This document shows, piece after piece, positions 55,679 through 63,950 of a stretch of DNA of 64,000 nucleotides. How positions within the stretch are numbered: the first letter of the stretch is position 1; each line of letters opens with the position of its first letter. Under the pieces are notes generated by a model. That model did no database searches, was not told the origin of the DNA, and saw only the letters and a list, made by a program, of their open reading frames with translations. Source of the DNA: an uncultured Collinsella sp. (GTDB taxonomy: Bacteria > Actinomycetota > Coriobacteriia > Coriobacteriales > Coriobacteriaceae); assembly GCA_900545445.1 (NCBI GenBank), contig UQZH01000001.1:1-64000 (forward strand), in the 5' to 3' direction. The position numbers and the translations under genes were made by a program.

Positions 55679-56350
55679 CTATCGATTTTTTCTCTTCGAG
55701 TCCATCTCAAGATAGCGTTGGATTTTGTCGAGCGACAAATTGGTCCGGCCCAGGGACTCTGCCGCCGTCAAAATCTTCTGTGCAAGATTTGATCCAAAGT
55801 AGTAAATCACATCTCCATTGGCGATGCGCTCAACGTATTCGTCTCCAATCTTATTAATAAGGGAGAAAAACTCAGGGCACAGCATGGGATAACGCTCAGC
55901 TATTTCCGTAATCCCCGCATGGCCAAAATCGGCAACGTCCTCGCACTGCCGCTCAAGATCTTCGATACCGTGGCCATTAAGGCCGCGCCCGCAGGAAAAA
56001 GCAAGGCCGCGAGACAGGGCAGTTTTGACGCGTTGCCCCTGCTCGTCCGATAGCTTTCCACCCAGCAGAGCTCGCATCATGATCTGGCAGCAAGCGTACG
56101 TAGGTCGATAGAGAAAATCGACACGTGCATCACTGGGCATATGGCAATCGCTGCTCAGAGGAAAACAACCGTCTTCTCGTTGCGACTCGAGAATGACATC
56201 GAGGGACTCGCGCCAATCCGGATCGTTATCCAAGCCATAATCGCGAAAGTAGCGCAGTAGCTGCATCTCCATATCCATGGCACGGATGCTGATGATCGGC
56301 TTATTTGTTGCCCTGTCCTTGCCGGCAATGTCGCAAAGAGAGTAAATCAT
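55679..56350 (-). CDS. Unknown protein, possible alpha/alpha-toroid (prenyltransferase/cyclase-like) fold
   Basis: A 223-residue protein without signal peptide. DPDWRESLDVILESQREDGCFPLSSDCH (about 43-70) contains a Q-R-E-D-G-C-F string like the QxxDGxW/F repeats of terpene-cyclase and prenyltransferase toroids, followed by YRPTYACCQIMMRALL. The full domain is too short for a complete toroid. The start is ATG 56350. It overlaps the upstream-open frame of the next gene, and the two probably form one operon. I do not assign a function. Confidence 0.5.
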   Translation of the reverse strand: MIYSLCDIAGKDRATNKPIISIRAMDMEMQLLRYFRDYGLDNDPDWRESLDVILESQREDGCFPLSSDCHMPSDARVDFLYRPTYACCQIMMRALLGGKLSDEQGQRVKTALSRGLAFSCGRGLNGHGIEDLERQCEDVADFGHAGITEIAERYPMLCPEFFSLINKIGDEYVERIANGDVIYYFGSNLAQKILTAAESLGRTNLSLDKIQRYLEMDSKRKNR

Positions 56351-56510
56351 GGTCTTTTTTCCTTTCCGTAGACCCTATGCCAACGATTTCCTTTCGTTGG
56401 CTTTGTTGACTCCATTCTCTTTTACAAAGCTATATCCAACGACCAAGCATTGCTTGGTTATTGCAGGTGACGGGAAAATGGAGCCAGACCACGTAGGCGC
56501 CTACCTAAAA

Positions 56511-56763
56511 AGAAACGGGCCCTGTCCCACAAGAGAACAGAGCCCGAAACTCTCATGGAGCCAGTGACAGGAAGTCCGCGTATTCGCTTCGCGAATCCGC
56601 TCCGGCTTCGGATGCCTGCCGGCATCCTTGCCCGCTCGCTACGAACGCTCCGCGTTCGCTTGACGCTCGCGCCCTCGCAGGTTCGATTCCGGCACATACA
56701 AGAAACGGGCCCTGTCCCACAAGGGAGCAGAACCCGAAACTCTCATGGAGCCAGTGACAGGAA
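56511..56763. repeat. Direct repeats of the tRNA-Thr 3' end and its terminator
   Basis: 56511-56573 and 56701-56763 are 63-base copies differing at three positions. Each holds the 3' part of tRNA-Thr (TGGAGCCAGTGACAGGA as written) and a terminator hairpin (CGGGC...ACAGGGCCCG). The 127 bases between them are GC-rich and contain GCAGGTTCGATTCC in the opposite orientation (56679-56692), a T-arm fragment. This looks like the footprint of integration, excision or duplication at the tRNA. Confidence 0.75.
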
Positions 56764-56820
56764 TCGAACCTGCAACCCACTGATTACAAATCAGTTGCGC
56801 TACCGTTGCGCCACACTGGC
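56746..56820 (-). tRNA. trnT: tRNA-Thr (TGT anticodon)
   Basis: 75 bases with encoded CCA. Acceptor GCCAGTG pairs with CACTGGC, the D arm has GGCGCAACGGTAGCGC, the anticodon loop is TTTGTAA (TGT), and the T arm is GCAGGTTCGATTCCTGT. A terminator follows (minus strand, 56741-56701). Its 3' end is duplicated 190 bases away. Confidence 0.95.
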
Positions 56821-56904
56821 ACACTTGGCGCTTTCGCGCGAAGCCTGTTTAGAATAAAGGAATTGCGGACGAGGCGCAACAGGCCCTTTGACCGACCACA
56901 TCTC

Positions 56905-56962
56905 AAAACTATTCGTCAGAACGAATAGTTTTTATTACAATGAAGAAGATAAAACTATTCGT
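56905..56962 (+). promoter_or_regulatory. Operator of the HTH-HipA gene (three half-sites)
   Basis: AAAACTATTCGT (56905-56916) and ACGAATAGTTTT (56921-56932) form a perfect 12-bp inverted repeat with a CAGA centre. A third half-site AAAACTATTCGT follows at 56951-56962. All lie before the chosen start at 56982. This is the usual form of an autoregulatory toxin-antitoxin operator. Confidence 0.75.
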
Positions 56963-56981
56963 TCTGGCGAAGGGTTTCGCG

Positions 56982-58322
56982 ATGTTGACCACGAAGGAAG
57001 CTGCAGAGCTACTCGACATCACCCCGCGCAGGGTGCAAGAGCTCATAAAAAACGGAGCACTTGAGGCACGCAAGGCTTCTGGTGTATGGCTCATCGACAA
57101 AGACAGCGTCAACGCACGACTCCGCTCCGTGACCAAAACGGGGGGACGCCCCCGTCGAGGCCATGGAAAAAGCGAGATTACGTTTACCCTCATGAACCGC
57201 ACGCACGAAGTCGCCCAGCTGGTCTACAGCACATCGCGAAAAGACTTTACCCACATCGGTGCCGACATCGATTACATCCACGCCCCTATTGGAGTACTTG
57301 GCCCCAATAGTCCCGTGTCGCTCGACTCTTTCCGCATTTGGTGGCGAGGCCGCGGTATCCCGCTCGCACGCATTGGACTAGCCTCCCTGCTTGCAGAAGC
57401 CGCAGTCGATGTTCCCGATGAACTCATCCAGCGAAATCTCGGCCTCTCCCTATCCGACCAGTATTGGATTAGACCCCAAGATTCCGGTCTCGCGTGGGAG
57501 GATATTAACTTCTTCAGTAATGCTTTTGACGACGTCTCTCTGTCCATCGCACCCTTCGCCCCAGAGGGCAAAGCAGCCGCCGCAAAGCCCGATAACACCT
57601 CGGACGGCAATCTTCAGAAGTATTGGACATGCGAGGGTGACCGTCGAATCCTCCACAAGGCAGGTGCGCATCTAAACCAGGAACCCTATAACGAGATGGT
57701 GGCGACCGCGCTCCATCGTCGCATCCTAAACGCCTGCGATTATGTGCCTTACTCGCTCGAGGGCACGGGCACTTCCGCCCTGAGCATATGCGATGTCTTC
57801 TTAACTGATGAAGAAGAGTATGTCCCTGCGTTCTATGTAAATCAGTACGCAAACGCAGATGAAAGACTAACCAACTACGAGCGATATGTAGCAAACTGCG
57901 AGAAACTCGGGGTAACAGGCGTCAAGGATGCCCTTGACCGCATGATCGTGTGCGACGACATCATCGCCAACTATGATCGTCATTGGCGCAACTTCGGCCT
58001 CGTGCGAAACGTCAACTCACTGGTCTGCAGACCAGCCCCTATCTTCGATTCGGGCTCATCACTCTGGTGCAACATATCACTAGAGGAGCTTAGGGCGGGG
58101 GAGCACAGTTTTACCAGTGCACAATTTCATTCAAGCCCCGCGAAACAAATGCTGCTTGTTGAGGATATGAGCTGGTTTGACGACGACAAACTCGAAGGCT
58201 TCGTTGACGAGGCGATCGAGATTCTGTCTAAAAACGATGCCCTAGCAGCGAGACTGCCTTATCTAAAAGAGGCGCTAACATGGCGCCTCGAAAGAATGAT
58301 CGACATCGCTGAATGGAGTTAG
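56982..58322 (+). CDS. HTH-HipA-like kinase fusion protein
   Basis: A 446-residue protein. Residues 1-50 are an excisionase/MerR-type helix-turn-helix (MLTTKEAAELLDITPRRVQELIKNGALEARKASGVWLIDKDSV). The C-terminal part looks like a HipA-type kinase: Lys near 226 (ILHKAG), Glu near 238 (NEMVAT), the catalytic ANYDRHWRNFG (Asp332, His334, Asn337) and a metal-binding Asp356 in APIFDSG. HipA kinases phosphorylate proteins such as glutamyl-tRNA synthetase. There is no separate HipB gene, so DNA binding and kinase are in one chain. I chose ATG 56982 after GAAGGG; ATG 56940 would put the third operator half-site inside the gene. It lies next to a rearranged tRNA-Thr. Confidence 0.75.
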   Translation: MLTTKEAAELLDITPRRVQELIKNGALEARKASGVWLIDKDSVNARLRSVTKTGGRPRRGHGKSEITFTLMNRTHEVAQLVYSTSRKDFTHIGADIDYIHAPIGVLGPNSPVSLDSFRIWWRGRGIPLARIGLASLLAEAAVDVPDELIQRNLGLSLSDQYWIRPQDSGLAWEDINFFSNAFDDVSLSIAPFAPEGKAAAAKPDNTSDGNLQKYWTCEGDRRILHKAGAHLNQEPYNEMVATALHRRILNACDYVPYSLEGTGTSALSICDVFLTDEEEYVPAFYVNQYANADERLTNYERYVANCEKLGVTGVKDALDRMIVCDDIIANYDRHWRNFGLVRNVNSLVCRPAPIFDSGSSLWCNISLEELRAGEHSFTSAQFHSSPAKQMLLVEDMSWFDDDKLEGFVDEAIEILSKNDALAARLPYLKEALTWRLERMIDIAEWS

Positions 58323-58349
58323 CGAGACAGCATCGCCCCGCCAACTCCC

Positions 58350-59027
58350 CTACCTCCCGCGCAGAGCCTTGAGCTTGGCCAGCGCCTCGGGGCTCAGGCG
58401 GCTACCCAGGGTCATCTTGATCTGCGGAGCTTCCTCTGCCTCGTGAACGTCGTTATCGATCTGCTTGATCTCGTCCACCAGCATGCGGCTCGAGATACGC
58501 GTGACACCCTTGCCCATGACGACGGCTTGAATTGTACCGTCACTCGATACCACGGAGCACGCGCGGCCCTCCTCACGTGCCTCGATGCAGAGCTTCTGCA
58601 CCACGGTGTCGGCAGAGACGCCCGTCGGCGAAAACTCGATGCGCACGCCGCGGGCCGGCAGGTTGGGACGCTCGCTGGAGATATTGCCCGCGCCGTCGAA
58701 CACGATCACGGCCTCGTAGCGGCCCTGGGCAAACGCGGCGACATCGTTGATGAGGGCGGTGCGCGCCATATCGTGAACGTCGCTGGAATACGGATCGTCG
58801 GAATGGTCGTATACGAGCTTTTCGTAGCGCGGCGTGCAGTGGATCACGTTGTAACCGTCGACCACCAGCAGTTCGGGCTTGTTGGAGTGCACCGTCGAGA
58901 CTGGGTCGGCGATAGCCTGTGCAAACGCATTGCCGCCCACGCCGTAGGTCGCGGCCGAGACAATCGGCTTGGCCGAGCCCTCGCCAAAGCGCTTGGCTTT
59001 GGACTTGGCACGGTTCTTTTTGGACAT
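58350..59027 (-). CDS. NYN domain protein, YacP/Rae1-like ribonuclease
   Basis: A 225-residue protein. A basic N-terminal tail (1-50) precedes the NYN/PIN domain, which starts ELLVVDGYNVIHCTPRYEKLVYD and has the acidic residues in VIVFDGAGN and VVSSDGTIQ. YacP-type proteins include Rae1, which cleaves mRNA on the ribosome. It has no membrane part. The start is ATG 59027. It is three bases after rlmB, matching the cysS-(mrnC)-rlmB-yacP order of Gram-positive genomes. Confidence 0.88.
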   Translation of the reverse strand: MSKKNRAKSKAKRFGEGSAKPIVSAATYGVGGNAFAQAIADPVSTVHSNKPELLVVDGYNVIHCTPRYEKLVYDHSDDPYSSDVHDMARTALINDVAAFAQGRYEAVIVFDGAGNISSERPNLPARGVRIEFSPTGVSADTVVQKLCIEAREEGRACSVVSSDGTIQAVVMGKGVTRISSRMLVDEIKQIDNDVHEAEEAPQIKMTLGSRLSPEALAKLKALRGR

Positions 59028-59030
59028 GCG

Positions 59031-59945
59031 CTACTCCTCCCCCATGAGCTCGCCGGCGTTGCGGCGCAGCCACTCAAAGCACAGCGCCGTGGTCGCCTGG
59101 GCAACATTGAGGCTCTCGGTCATGCCGCGCTGGGGAAGCTTGGTCAAAAAGTCGCATTTCTCGAGCACCAGGCGCGAGATGCCGTCGCCCTCGGACCCCA
59201 TGACGAGCGCCACGCGACCCTCGAAGGGAGCATCCCAGCAACTGCCTTCGGCGTGCTCGGAGGCACCGCCCACCCAAAAGCCAGCGGCCTTGAGGTCATC
59301 GAGCGCACGGGCGATATTGGGAACCTGCGCGATGGGCAGGTGCATGACGGCACCGGCTGAGGTTTTGTAGCTGCCCACGGTCACGCCGGCGGCACGCTTG
59401 TTGGCGATGACGACGCCCGCGGCGCCCACGACCTCGGCGGAGCGCACGATGGCGCCAAAGTTGCCGTCGTCAGTCACATGGTCGAGCACCACGACAAGTG
59501 CCGGACCCTCGCCTGCGCGGTCGAGGATATCGGCGACATCGGCATAGGGGAAGTTGCCAACCTCGAGCGCGATGCCCTGGTGAGCGCCATGGCTCGACAG
59601 CACATCGAGCTGTGCACGCGGCACATACTTAATGCGGACGCCCGCGGCGTTGAGGTCATCGACCAGACGCGACAGGGCGGCATCGCGCTCCCCGCCCTCG
59701 GCAATGAGCGCGCACTTGATGGGAAAACCAGTGCGCAGCGCCTCGGCGGCAGCACGACGGCCTTCGATAAACTCGCCCTTGGGAGCCTGGACAGCGTCGC
59801 GGTTGCGATCGCGCTGCGGACGTGCGGCCTGTGTACGATCGCGCTGACCCTTGGGGGCGGCAGCGCGGTCATTACGGCGAATCGGACGCGAGCCAGAAGC
59901 AGCCTGCTTGCCGCCACGAGACGCGCGCTTGCGATTGTCGGCCAT
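59031..59945 (-). CDS. rlmB: 23S rRNA (guanosine-2'-O-)-methyltransferase RlmB
   Basis: A 304-residue SPOUT methyltransferase of the TrmH/RlmB group. It has a disordered Arg/Gln/Ala-rich tail (1-60), a substrate-binding domain (FIEGRRAAAEALRTGFPIKCALIAEG) and the knotted catalytic domain with DHVTDDGNFGAIVRSAEVVGAAGVV, VMGSEGDGISRLVLEKCD and IPQRG-like LPQRGMTESLNVAQATT. It methylates one guanosine in 23S rRNA. The start is ATG 59945 after AGGAGG. The cysS gene would be upstream, but two hairpin elements lie between. Confidence 0.93.
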   Translation of the reverse strand: MADNRKRASRGGKQAASGSRPIRRNDRAAAPKGQRDRTQAARPQRDRNRDAVQAPKGEFIEGRRAAAEALRTGFPIKCALIAEGGERDAALSRLVDDLNAAGVRIKYVPRAQLDVLSSHGAHQGIALEVGNFPYADVADILDRAGEGPALVVVLDHVTDDGNFGAIVRSAEVVGAAGVVIANKRAAGVTVGSYKTSAGAVMHLPIAQVPNIARALDDLKAAGFWVGGASEHAEGSCWDAPFEGRVALVMGSEGDGISRLVLEKCDFLTKLPQRGMTESLNVAQATTALCFEWLRRNAGELMGEE

Positions 59946-59985
59946 AAAGCGACCTCCTAAATACAACTATCAAACGAAACAAATA

Positions 59986-60194
59986 GACCGACCGCCCGAG
60001 GTGCGTCAGATTGCCTTGAAAGAGGAGGGCATAGACCTTGAGGTCATGCCCGACGATTGAAAGGCAAGGTGCCGTGGCTCGGGCGGTCGGTACGGGTTTT
60101 CCAAGTGCCCGAGATTACCGTGAAAGAGGAGCGACGCGTACTTGAGTACGCGAGCGACGGTTTGAACGGCAAGGTCGGGTGCCTGGGAAACCCG
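59986..60194. ncRNA. Two tandem structured elements between cysS and rlmB
   Basis: Element 1 (59987-60091) is closed by a perfect 14-bp stem ACCGACCGCCCGAG/CTCGGGCGGTCGGT. Element 2 (60093-60194) is closed by a 20-base stem with four imperfect positions, three of them G-U/U-G on the plus strand. Both share GATT.CC.TGAAAGAGGAG, a hairpin with a TTGA loop and different stems, then GACG.TTGAA.GGCAAGGT. The stem CCTT/AAGG in one is CCGT/ACGG in the other, a matched change. No coding capacity. It resembles a structured RNA or a mobile palindrome; the strand is undecided. Confidence 0.65.
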
Positions 60195-60200
60195 CAGGGA

Positions 60201-61667
60201 TTAGAGAGATTTGATACGGGTGCCGGCGGCCGTATCCTCGATCGTCAGCCCGAGGTCCTTAAGCTGGTCGCGGATGGCGTCTGCTAGGTCCCAGTTCTTG
60301 GCAGCACGGGCCTCGGCGCGAGCCTCGAGAATCTTGGCAGCAGCCTCGTCCACATCGTCACCAGTGTAGGCAACCAGACCGGCGGCAACGCCCAGCAGGC
60401 CCAGCGGCAACTCGACCTTGGGCTCGGGAAGCTCAACGCCAAACGTATCGAGCAACTCGGTCAGCATATCGGCGGCAGCCAGGGCTGCGGCCTTGTCGGC
60501 AGCATCGCCCGCATGCTCCAAATACTGGTTGCACTCGGTCACAAAGCCAAAGACGGCACCCATGGCACCGGCGGTGTTAAAGTCGTCGTCCATGCACTCC
60601 TTAAAGGCGGCACGGGTCTCGGCGGCCTTGGCGGCAAACTCCTCGGCGGCAGCCTCATCGGCGTCGGCGGTCGCGTGGCTTGCAGCCCAGCGCAGGTTCT
60701 CGACCGTGCCGGCGATACGCGTGAGCGAGTTCTCGGCACCCTCCAAGCGCTCCCAAGAGAAGTCGAGCGGTGAGCGATAGCTCGTCTGCAGCATCAGTAA
60801 GCGCAGGGCCGCGGCAGAGTGCTGCTCGAGGACCTCGGCCAGTGTAAAGAAGTTACCGAGCGACTTGGACATCTTCTCGCCGTCGACCAGTAGCATGCCC
60901 GTGTGCATCCAGGTGTTGGAGAAGCCCTGGTGCCAGGCGCAGGTAGCCTGAGCGCACTCGTTCTCGTGATGCGGGAAGGCAAGGTCGGAGCCACCGCCGT
61001 GGATGTCGATCGGGGTGCCCAGGTAGCGGTGCACCATGGCGGCGCACTCGGTGTGCCAGCCGGGACGGCCCTCGCCCCAGGGGCTCGGCCAGCTGGGCTC
61101 GCCGGGCTTGGCGGCCTTCCACAGGGCAAAGTCGAGCGGGTCGTTCTTGTCCTCGTTCTCCTCGATGCGCGCGCCAACCATAAGGTCGTCGATGTTGCGG
61201 CCCGAAACCTGGCCATAGTTGGGATCGCTGCGCACGGCAAAGTACACATCGCCGTTATCGGCTGCGTAAGCGTGGCCCTGCTCGATAAGCGTCTTGATCA
61301 TGGCGATCATGGGGCCGATCTCCTTGGTGGCGCGGGGGCGCACATCGGGATCGAGCACGTTGGCGGCGCGCATGACGCCGATGAACTTGTCGGAAAACTC
61401 CGTCGCGACCTCGGCAGCCGTACGGCCCTGCTCGTTGGCGCGATTGATGATCTTGTCATCGACATCGGTGAGGTTCTGGGCGAACGTGACCTCGTAGCCG
61501 CTCGCGATGAGCCAGCGTCGAATCACATCGAAGCTGATGAACGTGCGGGCATTGCCGATGTGGATGTTGTCGTAGACCGTGGGGCCGCACACGTACATGC
61601 GGACCTTGCCGGACTCGATGGGCTGGAACTCTTCCTTTTTATGGGTAGCGCTGTTGTAGATACGCAT
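60201..61667 (-). CDS. cysS: Cysteine--tRNA ligase
   Basis: A 488-residue class I synthetase. The HIGH motif is in NIHIGNARTF, the zinc ligands lie in CGPTVYD, GWHTECAAM and HGGGSDLAFPHHENE, and KMSKS is in GEKMSKSLGNF. The C-terminal anticodon-binding part follows. The start is ATG 61667. It lies three bases after ispF, as in many Gram-positive genomes. Two tandem hairpin elements follow before rlmB. Confidence 0.96.
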   Translation of the reverse strand: MRIYNSATHKKEEFQPIESGKVRMYVCGPTVYDNIHIGNARTFISFDVIRRWLIASGYEVTFAQNLTDVDDKIINRANEQGRTAAEVATEFSDKFIGVMRAANVLDPDVRPRATKEIGPMIAMIKTLIEQGHAYAADNGDVYFAVRSDPNYGQVSGRNIDDLMVGARIEENEDKNDPLDFALWKAAKPGEPSWPSPWGEGRPGWHTECAAMVHRYLGTPIDIHGGGSDLAFPHHENECAQATCAWHQGFSNTWMHTGMLLVDGEKMSKSLGNFFTLAEVLEQHSAAALRLLMLQTSYRSPLDFSWERLEGAENSLTRIAGTVENLRWAASHATADADEAAAEEFAAKAAETRAAFKECMDDDFNTAGAMGAVFGFVTECNQYLEHAGDAADKAAALAAADMLTELLDTFGVELPEPKVELPLGLLGVAAGLVAYTGDDVDEAAAKILEARAEARAAKNWDLADAIRDQLKDLGLTIEDTAAGTRIKSL

Positions 61668-61670
61668 TCG

Positions 61671-62165
61671 TTACTCCTTAACGGTTTTCTGTAGCAGGCA
61701 GACGGCCCAGGCGCCGATTCCCTCGCCTTGGCCTTCCCAACCGAGCTTTTCGGTCGTGGTGGCGGCGACGCCCACATTTTCGACGTCAACGCCCAGGGCA
61801 TGGGCAAGGTTGGCGCGCATGGCATCGCGGTGCGGGGTGATTTTGGGTTGCTGACAGGCAATGGTGCAATCGGCATCGACAAACTCAAAGCCCAGCTCGC
61901 GCGCATAGTCCATCACGCGAGCGAGCAACACCATCGAATCGGCACCCTCGTAGGCGGGATCGGTGTCGGGGAATAGCTTGCCGATGTCTCCCCCGCGGCA
62001 GGCGCCCAGAATGGCGTCGGCCAAGGCGTGTGCGAGTACGTCGGCATCCGAGTGGCCCAGCAGGCCGCGCTCGTAGGGAATGTCGACCCCGCCGATGATA
62101 CATCGACGCCCCTCCACCAAACGGTGGACGTCGTAGCCGTGGCCAATGCGCAGGTTACTGAACAT
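61671..62165 (-). CDS. ispF: 2-C-methyl-D-erythritol 2,4-cyclodiphosphate synthase
   Basis: A 164-residue enzyme of the non-mevalonate isoprenoid pathway, acting after IspD and IspE. The zinc-site motif RIGHGYDVHRLVEG and the GLLGHSDADVLAHALADAILG segment are intact, as is TTTEKLGWEGQGEGIGA. It forms trimers. I start it at ATG 62165, which overlaps ispD by 11 bases; the longer frame to 62198 lies inside ispD. Confidence 0.96.
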   Translation of the reverse strand: MFSNLRIGHGYDVHRLVEGRRCIIGGVDIPYERGLLGHSDADVLAHALADAILGACRGGDIGKLFPDTDPAYEGADSMVLLARVMDYARELGFEFVDADCTIACQQPKITPHRDAMRANLAHALGVDVENVGVAATTTEKLGWEGQGEGIGAWAVCLLQKTVKE

Positions 62166-62883
62166 GGGGAAGGTCCTCTCCCTCGGCCATGCGGCCAAGC
62201 AGAATCGCGGTTACGGGACGCAGGTCCTCGGGCACCGTCACCTTAAGGTTATCGCGCGGGCTCTGGACACAGCGGACGCGCCCGCCCATGCGCTCGACCA
62301 GCGACGAATCGTCCGTGCCGATAAAGCCCTCGGCAATCGCCGCGGCATGGGCGCGCTTCATAGCGTCGACACTAAAGATCTGCGGCGTCTGTGCAGCCCA
62401 ATAGAGTTCGCGCGGCGGTGTCTTAACGATGTTATCGCCATCGACGATCTTGAGCGTGTCAATCGCGGGCTGACCGCACACGACACCGTCGAGCGAGCGG
62501 TCACCCATGAGCACGTCGATAGCGTGGTCGATGGCCTCGGTCGTAATGAGCGGACGAGCGCCATCGTGGATGGCGACATATTCGAAACCCGCCGGAACCG
62601 CATGCACGCCGGCACGGGTGGAATCCTGACGGGTATCGCCGGCATCGGCAAAGCTGATGGGCGTGTCATAGTCAAACGGGTCGATGGCAAGTCGGCGCAT
62701 CTCGGCACGGCGCTCGGCAGGACACACCACCACGATGTGGCCGACCTTGTCGCTTCGATCGAACGCGCGGATGGACCAGCTCATGAGCGGACGGCCCGCT
62801 ACATTGACGAGCTGCTTGCCACCGGGGTTACCAAAGCGCTGGCCGCTGCCACCGGCAACGACCACGGCGCATACGGGCGCCAT
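62155..62883 (-). CDS. ispD: 2-C-methyl-D-erythritol 4-phosphate cytidylyltransferase
   Basis: A 242-residue cytidylyltransferase of the same pathway. The nucleotide-binding loop is AVVVAGGSGQRFG (about 6-18), with VAIHDGARPL (about 106), QTPQIF and DDSSLVE following. The start ATG 62883 shares a base with the disA stop (TAATG). It is coupled to ispF. Confidence 0.96.
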   Translation of the reverse strand: MAPVCAVVVAGGSGQRFGNPGGKQLVNVAGRPLMSWSIRAFDRSDKVGHIVVVCPAERRAEMRRLAIDPFDYDTPISFADAGDTRQDSTRAGVHAVPAGFEYVAIHDGARPLITTEAIDHAIDVLMGDRSLDGVVCGQPAIDTLKIVDGDNIVKTPPRELYWAAQTPQIFSVDAMKRAHAAAIAEGFIGTDDSSLVERMGGRVRCVQSPRDNLKVTVPEDLRPVTAILLGRMAEGEDLPHVQ

Positions 62884-63950
62884 TATGCGTTCCCCTGTTT
62901 GGTGCCCTTCATGCGGTACAGCGAGTCCGCAAGAATGGCAGGGTTGTTGACGCCAAAGTCGCCCAGGCGCTCCGGATCCTCGCTGATGTCGTCCATGAGC
63001 TCCTGCAGCGAGCCGTACTCGTCGACAATCTTCTCGGCCACGCCGTCGCGCACGACGGACACGCGCGAAAGCGTGCGCAGGCCCAGCGGCGTCATGACAG
63101 AGTCCTCATCCAGGTCGTCGTAGCCCAGAACCGCCGCCACATGCTGCGGGTCGGACAAGTCCTTGGGCGTCATACGGGCAAGCTCAGCGCGAATTTTCTC
63201 GGCGTTTGCCTCGGAGGAGTCACTCGCGTAGTCGCGGATCATCAGGTCATACTCGGTATCCATACTGGAGCCGGCGAGCTGCTCGAGCTGCATCTGCACG
63301 AGCTTGCCCTGGTTGCCCAGCTTGACAATGCAATCCTTAAGCTCGGTCTTTGCCTGCTGCATGATCTCGAAACTCGAGAAAATGCCGGTGATGTCAGCGA
63401 GCGTAACGTAGTCATCGAGCTCGAGGGCCGTCAGACGCAGCAGGGAGCGATCGAGCGACTGACGGGTGGTCTGGAGCGTGGCGACGAGTTGGTTGACCGA
63501 GCTCATGATGGTGGTAACGGGCTGGATCTCGTAGCTCTTGCCGTGAACGTACACGTTGACAACGGCACGACGGGCCGAGACCGAGATCACGATGGCATCC
63601 GTGAGCACCGACATGCGAGCGGCGGTGCGGTGACGCATACCCGTCTCGCTCGTGGCAAGCGAGGGATCGGGATTGAGGTGGAAGTTGGCGCGCAGGATCT
63701 GGGTGAGGTCACCGTCGATGACGATGGCACCGTCCATCTTGGAGAGCTCGAACAGACGGTTCGAGGTAAACGAAATGTTGAGCGGGAAGCCGTCGTTACC
63801 GGCGGCGAGCACGTTTTCGGTGTCGCCGACGCAGATAAGGGCGCCCAGGTGACCGGCAATGATCATGTCGAGGGCGGTGCGGATCGGCTGGCCAGGTGCC
63901 GTCAGACGAATGGCCTGTTCCATACGCTTTTGCAGCTCGTTCTTATCCAA
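62883..63950 (-). CDS. disA: DNA integrity scanning diadenylate cyclase DisA
   Basis: A 355-residue enzyme that makes cyclic di-AMP and scans DNA. The DAC domain contains DGA (73-75) and RHRTA (106-110), the substrate-binding motifs. A helical linker follows, and the C-terminal part is a HhH DNA-binding domain (about 290-355). The start is TTG 63950, seven bases after GGAG; the next Met is at residue 10. Its position before ispD is common in actinobacteria and firmicutes, often after radA. Confidence 0.94.
   Translation of the reverse strand: MDKNELQKRMEQAIRLTAPGQPIRTALDMIIAGHLGALICVGDTENVLAAGNDGFPLNISFTSNRLFELSKMDGAIVIDGDLTQILRANFHLNPDPSLATSETGMRHRTAARMSVLTDAIVISVSARRAVVNVYVHGKSYEIQPVTTIMSSVNQLVATLQTTRQSLDRSLLRLTALELDDYVTLADITGIFSSFEIMQQAKTELKDCIVKLGNQGKLVQMQLEQLAGSSMDTEYDLMIRDYASDSSEANAEKIRAELARMTPKDLSDPQHVAAVLGYDDLDEDSVMTPLGLRTLSRVSVVRDGVAEKIVDEYGSLQELMDDISEDPERLGDFGVNNPAILADSLYRMKGTKQGNA

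Noticed and set aside
55555..55710. N-terminal extension of the 54652 gene
   Set aside because: Starts with TTG inside the previous gene and its residues look like an out-of-frame reading.
56458..56857. Several overlapping short frames around the tRNA-Thr repeat
   Set aside because: They read through tRNA, terminator and repeat sequence and repeat the same peptide in both copies; not genes.
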